Shown: piece by piece, positions 33,366 through 39,042 of the stretch | Position numbering within the stretch: the stretch's first letter is position 1 | How the letters are laid out: each line of letters opens with the position of its first letter | Source of the DNA: an uncultured Eubacteriales bacterium | GTDB lineage: Bacteria > Bacillota > Clostridia > Christensenellales > Borkfalkiaceae | Direction: 5' to 3' | DNA: 39,042 bases | NCBI GenBank assembly: GCA_902797945.1 | Contig: CADBUU010000039.1 | Coordinates: forward strand, 1 to 39,042 | Made by a program: the position numbers and the translations under genes | Notes under the pieces: model-generated | What the model saw: the letters and a program-made list of their open reading frames with translations, nothing else | Databases searched by the model: none | Told to the model about the DNA's origin: nothing

Positions 33366-33397
33366 AACCCCGTCGGTTTCCCGACGGGGTTGTTTTT
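33366..33397 (+). terminator. Terminator after uraA
   Basis: AACCCCGTCGG (33366-33376), TTTC, then the exact complement and GTTTTT. The T-tract includes the stop codon of the convergent gene. Confidence 0.92.
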
Positions 33398-33785
33398 ATC
33401 TTTCATACAATATCTTATCCGTAAGCAAGGCAACGAGTTCGGCGCTCGTAGGCTTTATCCTTTCCGTAAAGACGTTCCTTCCGAAAACGTAATCGAAATT
33501 TTCTTTTTTGCACCTTGTCATAGCAACGCTTACTGCGTTTCTTATCGCCCTCTCGACCTTTTCGGGCGTTTCTCCGAATTTTTCCGCAACTTTAAAATAT
33601 AGTTCTTTCATTGACGGCGCCCTTTCTTCCCTTTCGGCAACGGACAATAAAACGACCTCTCTTAAATAATTGGTTCCGCTAAGATGCGAAGAAAGTCCCA
33701 AGGCGTTAAAAATCCCGACTAACCTAAACCTTGCGTTTTTCTTTTGCGCTTCTTTAATAAAATCGTCTTTTTCTTGCGTTTTCAT
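33396..33785 (-). CDS. Stand-alone Spo0A-like C-terminal DNA-binding domain protein
   Basis: A 129-residue protein that matches the Spo0A effector domain along its length. The pattern ALGLSSHLSGTNYLREVV corresponds to the Spo0A region that begins IGVPAHIKGYLYLREA, EKFGETPEKVERAIRNAV is the recognition-helix region, and FGRNVFTERIKPTSAELVALL is the C-terminal segment. There is no receiver domain, so it is not a phosphorelay output. The start is taken as the ATG at 33783-33785; a TTG start five codons upstream has no better ribosome binding site. It converges on uraA. A TTTGTCAAA (0A-box-like) site lies upstream at 33900-33908. It could modulate Spo0A sites or be a degenerate paralogue. Confidence 0.85.
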   Translation of the reverse strand: MKTQEKDDFIKEAQKKNARFRLVGIFNALGLSSHLSGTNYLREVVLLSVAEREERAPSMKELYFKVAEKFGETPEKVERAIRNAVSVAMTRCKKENFDYVFGRNVFTERIKPTSAELVALLTDKILYER

Positions 33786-33899
33786 ATTTTTTCTCTGCAA
33801 TAAAATCTAATTATATCATCTAACGATGACGTAATATTTCTTTCTGATAATTGCAAATATCGCTTATCCTCGCTTATATTGTAACAGAATAAAATTATT

Positions 33900-33908
33900 T
33901 TTGTCAAA
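33900..33908 (+). promoter_or_regulatory. 0A-box-like sequence TTTGTCAAA
   Basis: Matches the Spo0A consensus TTTGTCRAA. It lies about 115 bases upstream of the Spo0A-like gene; the gene-free stretch 33786-34258 also holds the CaCA promoter and manganese riboswitch. One nonamer match in an AT-rich window is weak evidence. Confidence 0.3.
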
Positions 33909-34065
33909 CGGAAAATCTTTTATAAAACGTATATTAACGTCGAAAAAAGGGGAATATAAAGGAATAAACTGTCTTTTGGTTTTTGCCTTAAAAAACGAAA
34001 ATATTCCGCTAAGAGCGCATACCGAAAACGATTTCCCTTTTTATTTTGCGAGCGGCATTTTTCGC

Positions 34066-34094
34066 TTGACAATAAAAACCTCTTTTGTTAAAAT
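34066..34094 (+). promoter_or_regulatory. Promoter of the riboswitch-antiporter unit
   Basis: TTGACA (34066-34071), 17 bases, TAAAAT (34089-34094). Confidence 0.88.
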
Positions 34095-34113
34095 TAACTA
34101 TATAAAAACTTCC

Positions 34114-34234
34114 AACGGGGAGTAGCCTCCGAATTTCGGAATTAAATCGCTAACACGAAGAATAATTCTTCCGGTTTAATTTTAAATGGCAAGACCGTTT
34201 CCGTCTTAAAAGATGGGAACGGTTTATATTTTTT
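34114..34234 (+). ncRNA. yybP-ykoY manganese riboswitch with terminator
   Basis: AACGG (34114-34118) followed by GGAGTAGC, and at the 3' side GGCAAGA then CCGTT (34195-34199), reproduce the two conserved loops and P1 of the yybP-ykoY family. P1 (AACGG/CCGTT) competes with a terminator whose 5' arm ACCGTTTCC starts at 34194 and pairs with GGGAACGGT, followed by TTATATTTTTT. Mn2+ binding should stabilise P1 and allow read-through, so this is an ON switch. Confidence 0.9.
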
Positions 34235-34258
34235 AAATAATTACGGGTGGATAAATTT

Positions 34259-35236
34259 ATGAAAGATCTTATTATTCCGATTCTTCTTTTTATTGTAGGA
34301 CTTGTCGCTTTGATAAAGGGCGGCGATTGGTTTGTCGACGGCGCTTGCGGTATAGCAAAACGCTTTCGCGTTCCCGAACTTCTGATAGGCGCGACGGTCG
34401 TTTCTATCGGCACGACGCTTCCGGAAGTCATGGTTTCGGCGACTTCCGCCGTAACCGGGCACAGCGAAATGGCGTATGGCAACGCAATAGGCTCGATTAT
34501 TTGCAACACGGCTCTTATCGCCGCAATAACCATTGCCGTAAAACCCGGGAATACTGACAGAAAATCTCTCGTAATTCCCATTATTTTCTTTTTCTCGGCG
34601 GCGATTTTTTACGCAATGGTCGCATATTTTTTCAATGAGTTTTCGAGAATTACGGGAATAATTTTACTTCTTGCGTTTATATCGTATATAATCCTGTCGG
34701 TTTTTCAAGCGAAAAAATCTTCCGCTATAGAACCCAAAAGCATAGAAACGGAAAATGATAACTCCAAAGGTCTTATAAAAGAAATAGTCTTGTTGATAGT
34801 AGGCGCAGCATTGATTGCGGTAGGCGCTCGGCTTTTAGTCGATAACGGAACTAAAATCGCGCAGATCTTCGGTGTTCCGGAAACTGTAATCGCGATAACG
34901 TTCGTCGCCCTCGGTACTTCGCTTCCCGAACTCGTAACGGCTATAACTTCGCTCATAAAAGGACACGGAGCGCTCTCTCTCGGAAATCTGATCGGCGCAA
35001 ATCTTTTCAATCTTGTTTTAGTCAGCGGAATTTCGATAACCCTCTCCCCTTTCACCGTTCCCGTTCAAGAATTTATGGGCTTTAACCGCTCGCTTATAAT
35101 CGATATCCCGGTAATGTTTGCGGTAATGGGCATATTGACTATCCCTGCTTTAATAAGGGGAAAACTTTCAAGGTGGCAGGGAATTCTCCTTCTCGCAATA
35201 TACGCAGGCTTTTGTGTAATACAGTTTGCGTTTTAA
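34259..35236 (+). CDS. CaCA-family cation antiporter, likely Mn2+ (or Ca2+) exporter
   Basis: A 325-residue YrbG-type sodium/calcium exchanger homologue with about ten helices and the two inverted alpha repeats: GATVVSIGTTLPEVMVSATS (near residue 50) and ITFVALGTSLPELVTAITS (near residue 215), each with the acidic exchange residue. Members export Ca2+ in exchange for Na+ or H+. The manganese riboswitch directly upstream shows that Mn2+ induces it, so Mn2+ efflux is the more likely role. The ATG at 34259 is preceded by a moderate GGGTGG site; a GTG four codons upstream lacks one. Confidence 0.92.
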   Translation: MKDLIIPILLFIVGLVALIKGGDWFVDGACGIAKRFRVPELLIGATVVSIGTTLPEVMVSATSAVTGHSEMAYGNAIGSIICNTALIAAITIAVKPGNTDRKSLVIPIIFFFSAAIFYAMVAYFFNEFSRITGIILLLAFISYIILSVFQAKKSSAIEPKSIETENDNSKGLIKEIVLLIVGAALIAVGARLLVDNGTKIAQIFGVPETVIAITFVALGTSLPELVTAITSLIKGHGALSLGNLIGANLFNLVLVSGISITLSPFTVPVQEFMGFNRSLIIDIPVMFAVMGILTIPALIRGKLSRWQGILLLAIYAGFCVIQFAF

Positions 35237-35326
35237 AAATGATCGTTTCAATCAAATAATCGTTCGTTTCTTTTCGTTCAAACAAAAATAATCAATCAAA
35301 ACACTCGAAAAAAATCGATATACATC

Positions 35327-35355
35327 TTGAAAAATCCTTTCAAATAAGATATAAT
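35327..35355 (+). promoter_or_regulatory. Promoter upstream of the histidine kinase
   Basis: TTGAAA (35327-35332), 17 bases, TATAAT (35350-35355). The transcript would start near 35362 and run through the gene remnant at 35363-35492. Confidence 0.78.
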
Positions 35356-35362
35356 ACAAATA

Positions 35363-35492
35363 TAACCTCGCTCCGCTTGCGGACGTCGATTATTGCGTCT
35401 CCGATGTCGACCTTACAAACGAATTTGCCGTAATGCCGAGAAGAGGTTGTCGTAAATTGGTTTTAACGCCGCTTAAAAAAGAGGGAAAATGA
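35363..35492 (+). pseudogene. Startless C-terminal gene remnant, possibly DeoR-type regulator
   Basis: In the frame ending at TGA 35490-35492, about 43 codons without a usable start read NLAPLADVDYCVSDVDLTNE, then 22 residues ending PLKKEGK. An in-frame stop lies just upstream (35351-35353), inside the -10 box. The stop overlaps the kinase ATG as ATGA, the classical coupling of a real gene end. The LADVDYCVSDVDL pattern recalls the C-terminal sugar-binding end of DeoR-family repressors. A 19-codon ORF from the internal ATG (35433) is the only conventional product, a possible leader peptide. Family assignment is tentative. Confidence 0.4.
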
Positions 35493-36748
35493 GTAAAAAC
35501 AGTGTGTTCAACGTTGCGGTATGTGTGTTGGGAATATTTATTCTCTTAATACATATCATAAATTTACTGATAAAGAAAAACAAGAGGAAAGATGAAAAAG
35601 CGCTCCTCGATTTTTTCGTTTTTACGGCAGTCCACTTCGCAGCGTATACCGTTTTTTCTTTCGTTAAAATGGTATATACGAGTAACGCATACATTATCGC
35701 TTTTTATACGGCGTTTTATCTGTTGAACAACGTAGAAGTTTTTATGCTGTATAAATATATGAAAAGTTATACCGAACTTTCGGGAAAGTCGGAAAAGATA
35801 GTAAGCGCTATAAATGTCTCTCTGTTTTGCGTATTTATGACGCTCGACTTAATAAACGTATTTACGGGGATTTTCTTTACCGCCGAAAACGGAGTATATT
35901 TAAGGAGCAAAACTATGATATTTTCGCAAGGGTATCAGTTCGTTATGCTTATTTTGGTCGTTATAGTAACTTCGTCGAACAAAAACTTAAACGTAAGGGA
36001 AAAGACCTCTTTTGCTCTTTATTGTTTTTTGCCGTTTGTTGCAATAATATTTCAAAACGTTTTTAAAGGATATGCGATAGCATATACGTCGATAATAATT
36101 GCGACCGAAGTTCTGTTCTTCTTTCTCAACGTGCAAAAAAATATCGACCTTGCCAAAGAGGAGCAAAAAAATAAGGAAGCGCAAATAAAAATAATGCTTT
36201 CGCAGATAAAACCCCATTTTGTTTATAACGCCCTTTCCTCTATATCCACGCTTATTACGATAGAACCCGAAAAGGCTCAGAGCGCGCTCGACGATTTTAC
36301 CGAATATTTAAGGCACAATCTCTCCTCTCTTACCGAAACCAAACTTATTCCTTTTGAAAAAGAATTAAGGCATATCGAAACTTACGTCTCTTTGGAAAAA
36401 CTTCGCTTCGGCGACCGCATAAACGTCGTTTATGAAATTAAAAGCACGGACTTTTACGTTCCCACTCTTTCAATTCAACCGATAGTCGAAAATGCGATAA
36501 AACACGGCATATTAAAAAAGTTGGAAGGGGGAACGGTTACTTTAAAGACTTTTGAGACGGATAAAGAATACGTCGTAGAAATAAAAGACGACGGCGTCGG
36601 TTTTAACCCCGAAGACCTCGAAACAGACGAAAACGAGCATATAGGACTTAGAAATATTCAATTCAGAATAAAAAACTACGGCGGTAATATGATTATTAAA
36701 AGCGAAAAGGACAAGAGAACCGTCGTTACCGTAACTCTATTAAAATAA
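35489..36748 (+). CDS. LytS-like sensor histidine kinase, orphan
   Basis: A 419-residue membrane sensor kinase. About six helices fill residues 8-215. A short coiled coil (219-235) precedes the His_kinase domain, with H243 in QIKPHFVYNALSSI as the phosphoacceptor. The N box is QPIVENAIKHG and the G1 box DDGVGF; GLRNIQFRIKNYGG completes the ATP lid. This HisKA-free class usually pairs with LytTR or AraC-type response regulators, but none lies next to it here: downstream is an IS remnant and upstream a gene remnant. Its translation start overlaps the remnant's stop. Confidence 0.92.
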   Translation: MSKNSVFNVAVCVLGIFILLIHIINLLIKKNKRKDEKALLDFFVFTAVHFAAYTVFSFVKMVYTSNAYIIAFYTAFYLLNNVEVFMLYKYMKSYTELSGKSEKIVSAINVSLFCVFMTLDLINVFTGIFFTAENGVYLRSKTMIFSQGYQFVMLILVVIVTSSNKNLNVREKTSFALYCFLPFVAIIFQNVFKGYAIAYTSIIIATEVLFFFLNVQKNIDLAKEEQKNKEAQIKIMLSQIKPHFVYNALSSISTLITIEPEKAQSALDDFTEYLRHNLSSLTETKLIPFEKELRHIETYVSLEKLRFGDRINVVYEIKSTDFYVPTLSIQPIVENAIKHGILKKLEGGTVTLKTFETDKEYVVEIKDDGVGFNPEDLETDENEHIGLRNIQFRIKNYGGNMIIKSEKDKRTVVTVTLLK

Positions 36749-36900
36749 TATATTAAATAAATAAAATATTAAACTTTTTAATGAAAAGATAAAGACGGAT
36801 AGTGTAAAATTTTCCAATTCTTATAAGGCAATATATAAAAAAGACTTGAAAAAATGATATGCACCCCAAAAGTTAGACACTTTTGGAGGTGCATATTTTT

Positions 36901-37098
36901 ATGTTAAAAAATGGAAGTAAATTCAAAAAGTACTCGCCAGAATTCAAATTATCGGTTATTGTTGAAGAAGATTTAATTGCCGAAAATCAACGGCTGAAAG
37001 AAGAAATACCGTATTTACAAGCGGAGATGGAATACTTAAAAAAATTAGATGCCTTAGTTCGAGCGGAAGAGCAAAAGAATGGCAAAAAGCGCAAGTAG
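36901..37098 (+). pseudogene. IS3 OrfA remnant with internal deletion
   Basis: Sixty-five codons from ATG 36901. Residues 8-18 (KKYSPEFKLSV) match the start of the IS3 helix-turn-helix protein. The text then jumps directly to EEDLIAENQRLKEE, the leucine-zipper region that normally follows some 50-60 residues later, so the DNA-binding helix-turn-helix has been deleted in frame. The end LDALVRAEEQKNGKKRK is normal. It cannot be an active transposase subunit. Confidence 0.85.
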
Positions 37099-37184
37099 TT
37101 CTTGAATTAAGGCTGAAATATCCGCTTAAAATACTGTTAAAGATCTCAAAGTTAAAGCGCAACACGTATTACTATCACTTAAAC
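37083..37184 (+). pseudogene. IS3 OrfB (transposase) 5' fragment
   Basis: In the -1 frame relative to OrfA, 34 codons read QKAQVVLELRLKYPLKILL and on to LKRNTYYYHLN, the N-terminal region of IS3 OrfB. The reading then diverges. The DDE catalytic region is absent. The A-rich slippery stretch for frameshifting (near 37084) is still visible. Confidence 0.8.
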
Positions 37185-37248
37185 TACGGGTATTATCATA
37201 TCAAGTTCTTTTGCATTATTCATACAATGATACACCTTATATACCTTA

Positions 37249-38502
37249 CTATATGTTGGCGTTGTTTTTCTTTAAAATTTCTCTCACCTTTTCTATGGAA
37301 ACAGTATGCGTATCCGCGCCGCTTTTTACCGCGACTGCGACAGCTGTCCCCGCCGCCTGACCCATGCAAGCGCATATAGGCATTACCCTTATTGCCGCCT
37401 GTGCTTCGTGCGTAGCGGATATACACCTTCCTGCCACAAGCAGATTAACATACTCTTTCGCCACTAACGACCTATACGGTATAGTATAGGATTCCCCGTT
37501 TTTAAAATAGTAAATATACGTTCCCGTTCCGGACGGATTATGTATATCTATATTATAATTACCGCGCGCTATCGCATCCTCAAAATTTGTGCATTTAACG
37601 AGTTCTTCCGCCGTAAGAACGTGCATACCTTTGAGTTTCCTGCTTTCCCGCACACCTATCTCGTTTGCTATGGAAATAACCGTGCATTGCTCAAACGCCT
37701 TTGAATTCTCCTTTAGAAATCTAACCATTTCGAAAACCTGTGCCCTGCCTGTCATTTCCGCTTTGCTTAACTCGAACGGGTCTGTCGGATTCAACTTTAT
37801 TACCCTTGTAGTGTTAAGATGGAGTATGCCTTGCCCTAATCCCATCATCGTTAATATGTTTTCACGCGGGTTTTTGATATTTCCGCTTTCTCTTAACTCT
37901 TTATATCTTTTTTGCAACATAGGAAGATCCTTTTGATACAAATCAAGATCGACGCCGCTTAAGCGAAAACAAGTCGTCATAGGTTGACATAACCCGTCGT
38001 TTTCTCTACCGAGAACGTATTCGCAACCGGCAAAATAAAACAAATCTCCGTCGCCACTCGCATCGATAAAATAATCTGCTTTTATATCCGTTATGCCGTT
38101 TTTAAGGGCTACTTTTACGCTTTTTATCTTATTACCGTCGATTTCAACGCCTATCATCGTTGTATGAAAAAGAACGTCCACGCCTGCATCTTGCACCATT
38201 TTATCCAAAGCGACCTTAAACCCTTCGGGCTTAAAATGCATATCCGACGCAGGCTGTTCGTATTCCGCCGCCTTTTCGCGCATTTCGGTAAATATACCTT
38301 CACTGAAATATATACGCTTTTTTGCTTTTTCATCAAACGCGTAGAAGAACACAAAAGGATAGACAAGATTATTTGACATTGCGCCGCCTAAACAACCTGA
38401 CCTTTCCACTAACAATACTTTAAGCCCTTCTCTCGCTGCGGAAACGGCGCTCGCTACGCCCGAAAGTCCGCCGCCCACCACTATTAAATCGTATTTCTTC
38501 AT
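37249..38502 (-). CDS. FAD-dependent oxidoreductase (FAD_oxidored, PF12831-like)
   Basis: A 417-residue flavoprotein. The dinucleotide motif GGGLSG is at 10-15, preceded by DLIVVG, then LLVERSGCLGGAMSN, the hallmark of the PF12831 group. DASGDGDLFYFAGCEYV near residue 150 and the C-terminal LVAGRCISATHEAQAAIRVMPICACMGQAAGTA complete the domain. Such enzymes are often encoded in polysaccharide or sugar-acid loci. Good GGAGG site. It diverges from a truncated AraC-type regulator that may once have controlled it. Substrate unknown. Confidence 0.9.
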   Translation of the reverse strand: MKKYDLIVVGGGLSGVASAVSAAREGLKVLLVERSGCLGGAMSNNLVYPFVFFYAFDEKAKKRIYFSEGIFTEMREKAAEYEQPASDMHFKPEGFKVALDKMVQDAGVDVLFHTTMIGVEIDGNKIKSVKVALKNGITDIKADYFIDASGDGDLFYFAGCEYVLGRENDGLCQPMTTCFRLSGVDLDLYQKDLPMLQKRYKELRESGNIKNPRENILTMMGLGQGILHLNTTRVIKLNPTDPFELSKAEMTGRAQVFEMVRFLKENSKAFEQCTVISIANEIGVRESRKLKGMHVLTAEELVKCTNFEDAIARGNYNIDIHNPSGTGTYIYYFKNGESYTIPYRSLVAKEYVNLLVAGRCISATHEAQAAIRVMPICACMGQAAGTAVAVAVKSGADTHTVSIEKVREILKKNNANI

Positions 38503-38577
38503 ATATTATCCTCCTGATTATCTATTTAAATTATAGCTTACCCCTTACAATATTTCTAATACAATTCCCATAAATAC

Positions 38578-38606
38578 TTGCACTATTTACAGTTTTTTTG
38601 TATAAT
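38578..38606 (+). promoter_or_regulatory. Promoter of the truncated AraC-type gene
   Basis: TTGCAC (38578-38583), 17 bases, TATAAT (38601-38606). Confidence 0.75.
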
Positions 38607-38639
38607 AAGGTCATAAAAAAATTTTTAGGTCAATCATAT

Positions 38640-38903
38640 ATGGATTATAATAGTTTATTTGATTTAATAATTTCTCTCGAATACGGAACGAAAATACATA
38701 TCGGCGTGCTATTCTTTGAAAATCACGGTTTCCAGAAACTCGTTTTACCATTACAGCATACGATTCATCCGCGTAAAATCTGCGAACACTTCAAAAACAC
38801 ACCCAACGGTTTTAATCGCTGTTTCAGATGCAGAAACCTTGCTATAAAAAAGGCGTTAAAAGACAAAGCGCCGTTTTACGGTATCATTAATTTGCAAAAG
38901 TAA
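38640..38903 (+). pseudogene. Truncated AraC-type regulator (sensory N-terminal part only)
   Basis: Eighty-seven codons from ATG 38640 resemble the N-terminal PocR-like sensory domain of AraC-family regulators: DYNSLFDLIISLEYGTKIHI, then KICEHFKNTPNGFNRCFRCRN with its paired cysteines. In intact proteins the text continues GICINGVYEY and later a helix-turn-helix; here it ends GIINLQK then a stop, so the remainder is lost. An upstream in-frame TTG start (38598) lies inside the promoter and is rejected. Divergent from the FAD oxidoreductase. Confidence 0.75.
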
Positions 38904-38932
38904 AAATTTTTTAAACAGAAAAATTGTTTAGT

Positions 38933-38949
38933 ATGACAAAAACTGTCAT
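38933..38949 (+). promoter_or_regulatory. Operator-like palindrome ATGACA-N5-TGTCAT
   Basis: A perfect inverted repeat that covers the -35 region of a TATAAT box at 38961-38966, about 20 bases before the start codon at 38987. A repressor site is likely. Confidence 0.55.
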
Positions 38950-38986
38950 ATATCTTATTTTATAATAGAATGCGGGAGAAAATATT

Positions 38987-39042
38987 ATGGCATCCATTAT
39001 AGATAACAGAAATAAAACAATGCTTGACTCGTTAAAAAACAC
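38987..39042 (+). CDS. Start of an unidentified gene, cut by the window edge
   Basis: Eighteen codons (MASIIDNRNKTMLDSLKN) follow a GGGAG ribosome binding site. The opening IIDNRNKTMLDSLK recalls the start of large proteins with an N-terminal phospholipase-D-like domain followed by a helicase, often in defence islands, but 18 residues are too few to assign it. Confidence 0.55.
   Translation, partial: MASIIDNRNKTMLDSLKN

Larger units (their letters stand above)
36860..37184 (+). mobile_element. Decayed IS3-family insertion sequence
   Basis: Starts with TGCACCCCAAAAGTTAGACA (36860-36879), the terminal inverted repeat typical of this IS3 group. It contains an internally deleted OrfA and a short piece of OrfB in the -1 frame. 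The rest of OrfB and the right end are missing. About 110 AT-rich bases (36749-36859) between the kinase and the element show nothing else. Confidence 0.85.

Noticed and set aside
33901-34125. 74-codon open frame from a TTG start in the gap before the manganese riboswitch
   Set aside because: No ribosome binding site; it runs through the promoter at 34066-34094 and into the riboswitch, so it is not a gene.
1-39042. CRISPR arrays, tRNA and rRNA genes
   Set aside because: No regularly spaced repeats and no cloverleaf-like or rRNA-like stretches were seen.

Overview
The window looks like part of a chromosome from an AT-rich, low-GC Gram-positive anaerobe of the class Clostridia, probably one of the uncultured gut lineages related to Christensenellales. 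That placement is inferred. It rests on the tig-clpP-clpX order, the zinc-type L28, the DAK2/Asp23 pair, a Spo0A-type DNA-binding domain, a PdaB-like deacetylase, several Firmicutes cis-regulatory RNAs, and sigma-A promoters close to TTGACA-17-TATAAT almost everywhere. No tRNA, rRNA or CRISPR array was seen.

Layout. 1-1371: the 3'-truncated fatty-acid kinase gene fakA and an Asp23 gene on the minus strand, divergent from rpmB. 1523-4727: tig-clpP-clpX (protein folding and degradation) on the minus strand, divergent from rqcH (ribosome rescue). 6606-12645: a minus-strand block with a small membrane protein; a six-gene operon lgt - membrane protein - pncB - coiled-coil protein - lspA - rluD, which puts both early lipoprotein-maturation enzymes in one transcript; and a PdaB-like deacetylase. 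12882-17775: a regulator plus potABCD spermidine/putrescine importer, with paired operator-like palindromes in the leader. 17943-25777: a plus-strand run of a secreted propeller-like protein, an ABC ATPase, a large FtsX-type permease, an MscS channel and an FAD dehydrogenase. 25849-28634: a zinc-ribbon membrane protein with a large repeat-rich extracellular part and a CBM9-like protein. 28761-29626: rplM-rpsI with a structured leader.

30208-35236 is rich in regulation. Two consecutive small genes appear to be transcribed without a leader. A DUF378 gene has its ribosome binding site inside a hairpin. A uracil-type permease gene follows a transcription attenuator of a class I do not recognise. 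A gene encodes only a Spo0A-like DNA-binding domain. A CaCA-family antiporter is preceded by a clear yybP-ykoY (manganese) riboswitch, which suggests it handles Mn2+.

35363-39042 is patchier: a startless gene remnant coupled to an orphan LytS-like histidine kinase, a decayed IS3 element, an FAD oxidoreductase, a truncated AraC-type regulator, and the first 18 codons of a gene that may encode a PLD/helicase-type protein.

The strongest candidates for something undescribed are the uraA attenuator leader (31874-31978), the propeller/ABC/FtsX cluster, the polyamine-operon operator pair, and the back-to-back leaderless genes.
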